Made by a program: the position numbers and the translations under genes
Shown: in pieces, positions 1 to 5,447 of the stretch
Position numbering within the stretch: the first letter of the stretch is position 1
Layout: every line of letters starts with the position of its first letter
Assembly (NCBI GenBank): GCA_030609125.1
Contig: JAUWCW010000158.1
Location: 1 to 5,447, forward strand
Source of the DNA: JAUWCW01 sp030609125 [NCBI: Candidatus Rokuibacteriota bacterium]
GTDB taxonomy: Bacteria; JAUVQV01
DNA: 5,447 nt
Reading direction: 5' to 3'
Notes under the pieces: model-generated
What the model was told of the DNA's origin: nothing
The model's database searches: none
What the model saw: the letters and a program-made list of their open reading frames with translations, nothing else

Positions 1-47
1 CCCGCCGGGCCGCCGCCGACGATGATGATCTCGTATTCTTTTGACAT
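1..47 (-). CDS. N-terminus of an FAD/NAD(P)-binding flavoprotein, possibly thioredoxin reductase (partial)
   Basis: Only 15 full codons lie in the window, reading MSKEYEIIIVGGGPA and continuing past the left edge into a glycine codon. A short charged start, a hydrophobic beta strand (IIIV) and GGGPAG form the dinucleotide-binding Rossmann motif at the N-terminus of thioredoxin reductases and related flavoproteins. Thioredoxin reductase is the commonest gene with this opening, but geranylgeranyl reductase-like enzymes, other disulfide reductases and FAD-dependent oxidoreductases start alike, so the enzyme cannot be named firmly. The ATG at 47 follows AAAGAAG with no spacer, so there is no conventional ribosome site. 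It is on the same strand as the operon but separated by 97 bp with its own candidate promoter. Confidence 0.75.
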   Translation of the reverse strand, partial: MSKEYEIIIVGGGPA

Positions 48-144
48 CTTCTTTATTCTAGCACAGCTCAACAAGGGCAAGAAAACTCCCGCGGGCCGAC
101 AGCTGACGGCTGACGGCTGATGACTGACGGCTGATGACTGACAG
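48..144. other. Intergenic region between the membrane protease and flavoprotein genes
   Basis: This 97-bp gap is the only non-coding stretch in the window. From right to left it holds the heptad array, then an 8-bp palindrome CCCGCGGG at 88-95 followed on the minus strand by a short T-rich run (AGTTTTCTT), and then the candidate extended -10 element. I see no strong GC hairpin with a clean U-tract, so transcription may read through from the operon into the flavoprotein gene. Confidence 0.7.
55..63 (-). promoter_or_regulatory. Candidate extended -10 promoter element for the flavoprotein gene
   Basis: On the minus strand the sequence TGCTAGAAT fits an extended -10 (TGn plus TAGAAT, five of six bases of TATAAT). 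Upstream, TTCTTG at 17 nt is a poor -35 match, so recognition would rest on the TG motif. Seven bases (AAAGAAG) separate it from the ATG at 47, so transcription would begin at or within a base or two of the start codon. The sequence match is real, but promoter activity is inferred. Confidence 0.4.
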
Positions 145-146
145 CT
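96..146. repeat. Tandem 7-bp repeat array (CTGAYRR), about seven units
   Basis: On the plus strand six consecutive heptamers at 103-144 read CTGACGG, CTGACGG, CTGATGA, CTGACGG, CTGATGA, CTGACAG. A one-mismatch unit, CCGACAG, sits at 96-102 and the start of another (CT) follows at 145-146. The first four bases CTGA are invariant and the last three vary. GACAGCT occurs at both ends (98-104 and 140-146). The array begins inside the TAG stop of the membrane protease gene and fills half of the gap to the flavoprotein gene. The right end holds a near-palindrome, GCCGACAGCTGACGGC at 95-110, with one A:A mismatch in each arm. This is a low-complexity intergenic heptad repeat, not a CRISPR. Its function is unknown. 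Confidence 0.9.
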
Positions 147-969
147 AAAACATCACGGGAACGGGCATGAAGGTGAGGACGAGAACGACGGCAGCCAGAA
201 AGCCCAGTGCTTTTCTCCTGCCGTTGAGCGGGATCTCCTCCCTGAGCACCGGCGGATGCCGATACCCGATGAAGCACATGAGCGCCCCCCAGAAGAACCA
301 GCCGGGCCAGGCGAATCCGAGGGGGATGAAGACGAGGAGCAGCGCCCGGGCGAAGGCGGCCTGGCGGCGGCCGAAGAGGGCGTAGAGGATGTGCCCCCCG
401 TCGAGCTGGCCGACGGGGAGCAGGTTCAGTCCGGTGACGAAGAACCCGATCCACGCGGCGAACGCCACGGGGTGGAGCAAGAGGCTCGCATCCGCGGGGC
501 GGGGACCGAGGACCAGGTTCTCGAGGGCGACAAAGATCAGGGGGCTGCCGAAGGAGAGTGCCGCCCCGGGGGAGGCGGCGCCTGTCTCGACCCGGGAATG
601 AGCAAGCCCGATCACGGCGATCGGCAGCGCCGCCATAAACCCCGAAAGCGGCCCGGCGACTCCTATGTCGAGGAGGACGCGGCGGTCGGGGATGAGAGAC
701 TTGATCTTTATCAGGGCGCCGAAGGTCCCGAAGGGCCAGATTCCGGGGATAAAAAGCGGCAGTGTCGCCCTGACCCGGTGACGGCGGGAAGCGATGAAGT
801 GTCCCAGTTCATGAACTCCCAGGATGGCCATGAGGGAGGCGGCAAAGGGGATGCCTTCGAGAAGGGCGAAGGGGTCGCCCAGAAGATCGGCACCCGCCGT
901 GATGCTCCCTGCGATCATGGTCGTCAGCAGGGTGGTGACGAAAAGAAGGAGCGAGAGCCTGCGCCTCAC
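145..969 (-). CDS. M50-family (site-2 protease-like) membrane zinc metalloprotease
   Basis: An integral membrane protein of 274 aa from the GTG at 969. Zinc-site motifs are HELGH at residues 53-57 (HExxH) and NLLPVGQLDGGH at 182-193, whose D190 supplies the third ligand in S2P proteases. Other conserved-looking parts are GTFGALIKIKS (81-91), DIGVAGPLSGF (101-111) and the end LTFMPVPV. Hydrophobic segments lie at about 5-26, 40-60, 98-124, 163-186, 206-236 and 254-272. There is no PDZ domain, so it resembles the compact EGY-like/S2P-like group rather than RseP. The substrate is unknown; family members cleave membrane-embedded proteins, but some have no proven target. The GTG overlaps the mrfB TGA as GTGA and has AAGGGG 8 nt upstream, so translation is probably coupled. 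A longer frame back to a GTG at 1053 adds 28 charged residues lying entirely within mrfB and ahead of the first membrane segment, and is not favoured. A TAG inside a repeat array ends the gene. Confidence 0.92.
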   Translation of the reverse strand: MRRRLSLLLFVTTLLTTMIAGSITAGADLLGDPFALLEGIPFAASLMAILGVHELGHFIASRRHRVRATLPLFIPGIWPFGTFGALIKIKSLIPDRRVLLDIGVAGPLSGFMAALPIAVIGLAHSRVETGAASPGAALSFGSPLIFVALENLVLGPRPADASLLLHPVAFAAWIGFFVTGLNLLPVGQLDGGHILYALFGRRQAAFARALLLVFIPLGFAWPGWFFWGALMCFIGYRHPPVLREEIPLNGRRKALGFLAAVVLVLTFMPVPVMF

Positions 970-2288
970 CTCATTTTCCCCTTCTTCCGCCGGGCGGCCC
1001 GTTCCCGCCAGCGCTTCCTTTTGTCCCTGAGCCGATCGACCCGCCGCCCGCACTCGCTTTCAAGGGCCAGGGGAACCCTCCCTTCTTCGCGGAAGGAGCA
1101 GAGTCTTCTGACGATCTTCAGTGCCTCTGTGGCGGGCTCAAGGGCGCCGCCGAACTCCTTCAGCCGGTGCTCGCGGTACTTGGCCAGCTCGATGCGGCAG
1201 AGGTAGTCTCCCGCGAAGTCCCGCCTCAGCTCCTCCCAGACCGCGGCGGCCTCCTCCAGCAGCCCCCGGGACTTGAGCTCCGCGCCGAGGGCGCGGCCGG
1301 TGAAGAGTCTTCTCTCATCGGGCAGGTCGCGGCTGAAGGCCTCCCGGAAGCACTCCAGGGAGAGGTCCCCCGCATCGACCGCGGCGAAGATACGCGCGGC
1401 GGCTTCGAAGTCGGCGCCCTCTTCCAGGGAAAGATCCTCGCCCCGCTCCACGATTCTGCCGGCGCTCACCGCCAGGGCCGCCAGCGACGCCACGTCCCAG
1501 GCGTTGTGGGAGAGAACGGGCTCCAGCAGCGACATGCGCTGCTCCTTGAGAAAGCGCACGTAGAGAGGCGGGATGGCGTAGCCCGGTATGTCCTCGCCCC
1601 TGTCAAAGCCCAGGACCCTTTCTTCAAGGCAGCCCAGGCGGCAGCTTTCGAAGTGCCCCCGCCAGAGCCTTCTCGACACCGGGAGAAGATCCAGGTGATG
1701 CTCCCACGACAGGCCGGGCCTCACCCCCTTCATTATGTATCGGGTCTCGAGGAGGGGCAGGTCGAAGACCCGTCCGTTGAAGGTGACGACGGAGCGAAAG
1801 GGTTTCAGCTCGCCGGCGAGCATGATGAGCATCTCCTTCTCCTCGCTCAGCTCGGGCATGAGAAACTGCCGGACCACGAACCCCCGGTCGTCAAAAAAAC
1901 CGATCCCCACCAGGAAGGCGTAGGTTCCCGCTCCACCGGCAAGTCCCGTCGTCTCCGTATCGAGAAAGACCGCCTCCCGGGGGAGAAAGCTCTCATACTC
2001 CTTACCGCCGCCGAGGTAGCCGAATATCCGGCCGTCGAAGGCGTGCAGATCCTCCAGCAGCACCCGGCCGTGGCGGTAGCCGGCGGGAAAGACCTCTTCC
2101 CTGACGTGCACGCCTCTCAGCGGCTCTACCGCCTTGCGCACTCCCGCCTCCCCCCCGATGCCGTGGGGAAGACCCTTGCGGTCCATCAGGGAGCGGACCT
2201 CCCGCAGCTTTTCCTGTATCGACTTGTCCGTTTTCATCTTCTGTGATGATGCGTATTTCCAGGTTCTTCGTCCAGTTTCGCCCTGCAT
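966..2288 (-). CDS. mrfB: MrfB/YprB-type DEDD (RNase H-like) 3'-5' exonuclease with TPR-like tail
   Basis: 440 aa, slightly longer than B. subtilis MrfB (YprB). The nuclease core spans about residues 100-275: FLDTETTGLAGGAGTYAF gives D110 and E112 (Exo I), TFNGRVFDLP gives D176 (Exo II), and SHNAWDVASL gives H261 and D265 (Exo III in the HNxxDxxSL form of the YprB/RNase_H_2 group). These are the metal-binding residues of a DEDD exonuclease. MrfB is known in B. subtilis as a metal-dependent DNA exonuclease acting with helicase MrfA in mitomycin C repair; that role is inferred here from homology and adjacency. Residues about 290-410 are alanine-, leucine- and glutamate-rich helices with a TPR-like pattern (GLLEEAAAVWEEL), probably a protein- or DNA-binding arm. 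The tail is very basic (RDKRKRWRERAARRKKGK). The ATG at 2288 is chosen for its strong AGGAGG; an internal ATG at 2237 has a poor site. The stop overlaps the next gene by 4 bp. Confidence 0.94.
   Translation of the reverse strand: MQGETGRRTWKYASSQKMKTDKSIQEKLREVRSLMDRKGLPHGIGGEAGVRKAVEPLRGVHVREEVFPAGYRHGRVLLEDLHAFDGRIFGYLGGGKEYESFLPREAVFLDTETTGLAGGAGTYAFLVGIGFFDDRGFVVRQFLMPELSEEKEMLIMLAGELKPFRSVVTFNGRVFDLPLLETRYIMKGVRPGLSWEHHLDLLPVSRRLWRGHFESCRLGCLEERVLGFDRGEDIPGYAIPPLYVRFLKEQRMSLLEPVLSHNAWDVASLAALAVSAGRIVERGEDLSLEEGADFEAAARIFAAVDAGDLSLECFREAFSRDLPDERRLFTGRALGAELKSRGLLEEAAAVWEELRRDFAGDYLCRIELAKYREHRLKEFGGALEPATEALKIVRRLCSFREEGRVPLALESECGRRVDRLRDKRKRWRERAARRKKGKMR
978..983 (-). promoter_or_regulatory. 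Shine-Dalgarno-like site for the M50 protease GTG start
   Basis: AAGGGG on the minus strand, in the last codons of mrfB, with an 8-nt spacer to the GTG at 969. Together with the GTGA overlap it supports the shorter, 274-residue protease. Confidence 0.55.
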
Positions 2289-2292
2289 GCCC

Positions 2293-2298
2293 CCTCCT
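2293..2298 (-). promoter_or_regulatory. Shine-Dalgarno site for mrfB
   Basis: AGGAGG on the minus strand begins in the last base of the mrfA TGA and lies 4 nt before the ATG at 2288, inside a purine-rich run (GAGGAGGGGGC). It decides the mrfB start in favour of 2288 over the internal ATG at 2237. Confidence 0.75.
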
Positions 2299-4553
2299 CA
2301 AAGAGAGATGGGTATGCTGATCCGCTCAAGGAAGGCGGCGGCGGCAACTTTGGCCCCGGGGTCAACGGCCGTTCCTGCACCGAAGCACGAAGGGCACCCC
2401 TTCAGGCAGGGACAGGTGCGGGCCACTTCCTCCGCGGCGGCGACAAGGCGCGGGAACTGCTCGAAAATCAAGGTGGAGAACCCGGCGCCTCCGGGGTAGT
2501 TGTCGTAGAGGTGAAGAACCGCGTCGGCCCCCTCCCCTCCCTTTCGGCAGTGGCTCCGAATGTCCCTCGTGTCGCAGAGAACGTGAAGGGGAGCGACCCG
2601 GGAGAGGAGGTAGCCCAGACCCTGCAAAAGGAGCGTCCCCGCACCGGAAAAGGCGGCTGAAGACAGGGAAAGCGAGCATGAGGTCGTCTCCATCCGGTCC
2701 GCCGGAAAGTCGAGTTCCTCTTCCCCCAGATGCTCGTGGGTGAAGAGGCGCAGCCGGCGGTATCCCGTCACCTCGGTGATGATCTGCACTTCACCGTGTC
2801 CGAGGGTTACATCTCCCCATGTCTCCGACCGGTCCGGCACGGCAGCCTCGACGTCCACGCTGACCAGGGGCTCGGTGAAGTAGTCGACCACTGCCGGTCT
2901 CGCCAGCGCCACCCGCTCCTCCGGGTCCAGGCTCTCGATCAGGTAGGTCTGCCCCCGGTGAAGGTAGACCGCCTCCCGGTGGATGAGCAGCGGGGCACTC
3001 TGGGCGTCCACCTCTCCCACCCTGACTCCGGTTTCGGCGTTGACGATCCGGAATGCCCGGGCGGCGGCGCTGCGAAGGCTTATCCCGGCGGCGGGGTAGG
3101 TCTGCCCCACCCAGTGCCATTCCCCGCCGCTGTGGTGCAGCATCTCCTCGTCGCGGAGAAGTTCCAGGGACGCCTCCTTCCCCTTGCCCCCGAAGTCCTC
3201 CCCGTCCCTCAGGGGCAGCTCGAAGCAGGCGCAGGCCAGGTGTGACTTCAGGATGTGAGCGTTGTCGGGATTGACCGCCGCCGACTCCGGGGGCTGCCCG
3301 AAGAAGTAGTCCGGGTGGGTGATGATGAACTGGTCCAGCGGTGAGTTCTCCGCCACCAGGAACACCGCGGAGTCGTCGAAACGTCTCCCCGCCCTCCCCG
3401 CCTGCTGCCAGGTGCCGGAGACACTTCCGGGATACCCGGAGATGACGCAGAGGTCGAGGTCCCCGATATCGACGCCGAGCTCCAGGGCGGTGGTGCTCAC
3501 CACGCACCGCACCGTGCCCTCTCTCAGCTCCTTCTCCACAGCACGGCGCTCGGCGGGAAGGTGGCCGCCCCGGTAGCTTCTCACCCACCCCTCGGGGTGC
3601 CCGGCCTTCTTCAGCGCGTCGCCAAGGTAGGTGAGGATGATCTCCGTCTCAACCCGGCTGCGGGCGAAGACGATCGCCCTGTGCCCGGCGGTGATAAAGG
3701 GCAGGACGAGGCGGACCGTCTCCCACCAGTTGCCGGCCCGGATGCCGCTCTCCGCATTGAGCAGCGGCGGATTGTAAAAGATGAACTCCCTTCGACCCGC
3801 CGGCGCGCCGCTCTCGGCCACGGTGACGGGGCTGCGGCCTGTCAGAGCGGCGCTGAGCTCGTCCGGATTCGCTATCGTCGCCGAGGAGGCGATGAAGCGC
3901 GGCCGGGATCCGTGGAAGCCGCATATCCTCTCCAGGCGGCGGAAGACATTGGCGGCGTGGCTCCCGAAGACGCCCCGGTACTGGTGGACCTCGTCGAGGA
4001 CGATGTACTTGAGCCCGGCGAAAAAGCGCGCCCACGAGGGGTGATGGGGCAGCAGGGCGGTGTGGAGCATGTCGGGATTGGTGATGACCAGACGGCTCGA
4101 GGAACGGATCCGTCGCCTCGCCGCGGGGTCCGTGTCGCCGTCATAGACACCCACGGTGCCCTTCTTTCCCGGCCAGAGGGTCTCCAGGTCGTCGAACTGG
4201 TCCCGGGCCAGGGCCTTGGTGGGGAAAAGATAGAGCGCCGTGGCATCCGGGTCGCGCAGCAGCTCGTCGAGGACGGGCAAGTGGTACGCCAGGGATTTGC
4301 CCGACGCGGTGGGGGTGACCATCACCACGTCCTTCCCGTCTCTCAGCAGGTCCCAGACGCGCACCTGGTGGGTGTAGAGGCTGCCGATGCCGCGCGCTCC
4401 GAGGACATCGCGTAGACTGGGATGAAGCCCTTCGGGAACCTCTTCCGGAGAGGCCGGCCGGGAAGGCAGGGTCCGCCGGGCGGTCACGTTCCGCCACGAC
4501 GGATCCCGGGCAAGGGACTCGAGGACTTCCGAAAGGGAGGGGAGCGCCGTCAC
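2298..4553 (-). CDS. mrfA: MrfA/YprA-type DEAD/DEAH-box helicase with C-terminal DUF1998 zinc site
   Basis: Superfamily 2 helicase of 751 aa, close to the size of B. subtilis MrfA (YprA). In order: LYTHQ near residue 60 (Q-motif-like), Walker A TPTASGKS at 80-87, PTKALA at 111-116 (Ia), DEVH at 187-190 (II), SAT at 224-226 (III), YRGGHLPAERR near 327, GVDIGDLD at 360-367 (V) and QQAGRAGR at 383-390 (VI). The C-terminal third carries YDNYPGGAGF and the cysteines C714, C716, C720 and C723 (CPCLKGCPSC), typical of the DUF1998 zinc-binding region. In B. subtilis this ATP-dependent helicase works with exonuclease MrfB to remove mitomycin C lesions; the same role here is inferred from family and neighbour. 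The start is a GTG 1 nt after the ptsI stop, with no good Shine-Dalgarno within 15 nt, suggesting translation coupled to ptsI. No in-frame ATG lies before motif I, and the predicted length supports this start. All motifs are intact. Confidence 0.95.
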   Translation of the reverse strand: MTALPSLSEVLESLARDPSWRNVTARRTLPSRPASPEEVPEGLHPSLRDVLGARGIGSLYTHQVRVWDLLRDGKDVVMVTPTASGKSLAYHLPVLDELLRDPDATALYLFPTKALARDQFDDLETLWPGKKGTVGVYDGDTDPAARRRIRSSSRLVITNPDMLHTALLPHHPSWARFFAGLKYIVLDEVHQYRGVFGSHAANVFRRLERICGFHGSRPRFIASSATIANPDELSAALTGRSPVTVAESGAPAGRREFIFYNPPLLNAESGIRAGNWWETVRLVLPFITAGHRAIVFARSRVETEIILTYLGDALKKAGHPEGWVRSYRGGHLPAERRAVEKELREGTVRCVVSTTALELGVDIGDLDLCVISGYPGSVSGTWQQAGRAGRRFDDSAVFLVAENSPLDQFIITHPDYFFGQPPESAAVNPDNAHILKSHLACACFELPLRDGEDFGGKGKEASLELLRDEEMLHHSGGEWHWVGQTYPAAGISLRSAAARAFRIVNAETGVRVGEVDAQSAPLLIHREAVYLHRGQTYLIESLDPEERVALARPAVVDYFTEPLVSVDVEAAVPDRSETWGDVTLGHGEVQIITEVTGYRRLRLFTHEHLGEEELDFPADRMETTSCSLSLSSAAFSGAGTLLLQGLGYLLSRVAPLHVLCDTRDIRSHCRKGGEGADAVLHLYDNYPGGAGFSTLIFEQFPRLVAAAEEVARTCPCLKGCPSCFGAGTAVDPGAKVAAAAFLERISIPISL

Positions 4554-4554
4554 G

Positions 4555-5447
4555 TCAGATGAGGCAGACCTGGCGGCCGTCCTCGGTTATGTCGTCGGGA
4601 AACTTCTCCCGCATCTTCTTCTTCACGAATTCCTCGATGTCGTAGGCGGTCCTGAAGGACTCGATGGCGCGCGCCATCTGCCGAGCGTCCTCCAGGCGGC
4701 TGGCCCTGACGATCTTTTTCACCCGCGGCAGGGCGAGGGCGTTCATGCTCAGGCTGTCGATGCCGAGGCCGAGAAGAAGGAGCGTGTACATCGGCTCCCC
4801 CGCCATCTCGCCGCACATGCTCACGGGAATCCCGCGGTCGTGGGCGACGTCGACGACATTCCGGATCAGGCGCAGCACCGCCGGGTGAAAGGGCCGGTAA
4901 AGGTACGCCACGTGTTCGTTCACACGGTCGATGGCCAGGGCGTACTGGATCAGGTCGTTGGTGCCGATGCTGAGAAAATCAACTTCGTCGGAGAGGTGGT
5001 CCGCCACCAGGGCGGCTGAGGGCGTCTCGATCATCGCCCCCACCTGGATCTTCCGGTCGTAGGGGAGTCCCCTCTTGTCGAGGTCGGCTTTCACCTCCTC
5101 CAGTATCTCTTTCGCCTGCCGCAGCTCGGTGAGTTCCGAGATGAGGGGGAACATGATCCTCAGTGTTCCGTAGGCGCTGGCGCGGAGGATTCCCGCCAGC
5201 TGGGTCTTGAAGATCCCCGACTCGTGGAGACAGAAGCGGATCGCCCTGAGACCGAGGGCGGGATTCATCTCTTTCGCCATCGGCACCTGGGAGAGAAACT
5301 TGTCCCCCCCGAGATCGAAGGTACGGATCGTCGCCGGCCTGGGGTTGATGGCTTCGGTGAGACGGCGGCAGATAAGAAAGTGCTCCTCCTCCGTGGGCAT
5401 GTCCTCGCGGTTGAGGTAGATGAACTCCGTCCGGTAGAGGCCGATCC
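4555..5447 (-). CDS. ptsI: PTS enzyme I (phosphoenolpyruvate-protein phosphotransferase), C-terminal part, 5' end outside window
   Basis: Enzyme I takes phosphate from PEP and passes it to HPr, the first step of the sugar or regulatory phosphotransferase system, in the cytoplasm. The frame stays open to the right edge (the first full codons read IGLYRTEF), so the gene is cut by the window and about 296 C-terminal residues are present. The N-terminal HPr-binding and phospho-histidine domains lie outside. What remains is the PEP-binding TIM barrel: RTEF near the edge, RTFDLGGDK, NPALGLRAIRF (PEP-contacting arginines), the PEP-utilizing signature SIGTNDLIQYALAIDR, and SMCGEMAGEP with the catalytic acid cysteine at 4813-4815. 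The C-terminal end matches the usual length for the family. It is probably the upstream gene of the operon, ending 1 nt before the mrfA start. Related PEP-utilizing enzymes (PEP synthase, PPDK) are less likely given the RTEF and CGEMAG context. Whether this is ptsI or a paralogue such as ptsP cannot be settled without the N-terminus. Confidence 0.95.
   Translation of the reverse strand, partial: IGLYRTEFIYLNREDMPTEEEHFLICRRLTEAINPRPATIRTFDLGGDKFLSQVPMAKEMNPALGLRAIRFCLHESGIFKTQLAGILRASAYGTLRIMFPLISELTELRQAKEILEEVKADLDKRGLPYDRKIQVGAMIETPSAALVADHLSDEVDFLSIGTNDLIQYALAIDRVNEHVAYLYRPFHPAVLRLIRNVVDVAHDRGIPVSMCGEMAGEPMYTLLLLGLGIDSLSMNALALPRVKKIVRASRLEDARQMARAIESFRTAYDIEEFVKKKMREKFPDDITEDGRQVCLI

Noticed and set aside
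80-110. Rho-independent terminator after the protease gene
   Set aside because: The near-palindrome at 95-110 has mismatches and comes from the repeat, the 8-bp CCCGCGGG has no loop, and the T-run is interrupted. Too weak to call.
96-146. CRISPR array
   Set aside because: Units are 7 bp with no spacers and no cas genes nearby; this is a simple tandem repeat.
68-454. Minus-strand 128-codon frame running through the heptad array
   Set aside because: Arginine/proline-rich frame-shifted reading of the protease gene. Its tail (SVISRQPSA-like) is only the translated heptad repeat.
970-1053. Extended N-terminus of the M50 protease from the GTG at 1053
   Set aside because: It would add 28 polar residues entirely within mrfB. 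The GTG at 969 has a ribosome site, a GTGA overlap and leads directly into the first membrane segment.
256-1206. A 316-codon plus-strand open frame opposite the M50 protease
   Set aside because: Low-complexity, charge-rich translation with no family features. It spans the end of mrfB and the protease gene and is explained as a GC-driven shadow.
1167-2246. A 359-codon plus-strand open frame opposite mrfB
   Set aside because: No recognisable domain or motif, no ribosome site, and it mirrors the strongly supported mrfB. Long antisense frames are common in high-GC genes with G/C-rich third positions.
3561-4415. A 284-codon plus-strand open frame opposite mrfA
   Set aside because: Lies entirely over the helicase motifs on the other strand, and its translation shows no recognisable domain.

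Overview
This is a GC-rich (by eye about 60-65% G+C), tightly packed bacterial window in which every credible gene lies on the minus strand, so it reads from right to left. Short gaps, GTG starts and strong G/C preference at third codon positions fit a free-living high-GC bacterium. A thermophile, Desulfobacterota-like or similar deep lineage is possible, but nothing here fixes the taxonomy and there is no rRNA or other marker gene.

Layout in transcription order: (1) 5447-4555, the C-terminal half of a PTS enzyme I (ptsI), cut by the window edge; (2) 4553-2298, a complete MrfA/YprA-type DEAD/DEAH-family helicase with a C-terminal DUF1998-type four-cysteine zinc site; (3) 2288-966, a complete MrfB/YprB-type DEDD exonuclease with a helical, TPR-like tail; (4) 969-145, a complete multi-pass membrane metalloprotease of the M50 site-2 protease family; (5) a 97-bp gap (144-48) holding a 7-bp tandem repeat array and a possible promoter; (6) 47-1, the first 15 codons of an FAD/NAD(P)-binding flavoprotein such as a thioredoxin reductase.

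Genes 1 to 4 look like one operon: ptsI and mrfA are separated by 1 nt, mrfA and mrfB by 9 nt, and mrfB overlaps the protease gene by 4 bp (GTGA). The functional core is the helicase-exonuclease pair. In Bacillus subtilis, MrfA and MrfB form a mitomycin C-specific excision repair pathway independent of UvrABC. Here the same pair is adjacent, in the same order and with the key motifs of both proteins intact. The link to ptsI and the protease is positional only. The pair is a known system, so I do not claim a wholly new one. The points worth a second look are the operon context of mrfAB, the heptad repeat array at the operon's 3' end, and a possible leaderless start for the flavoprotein gene.
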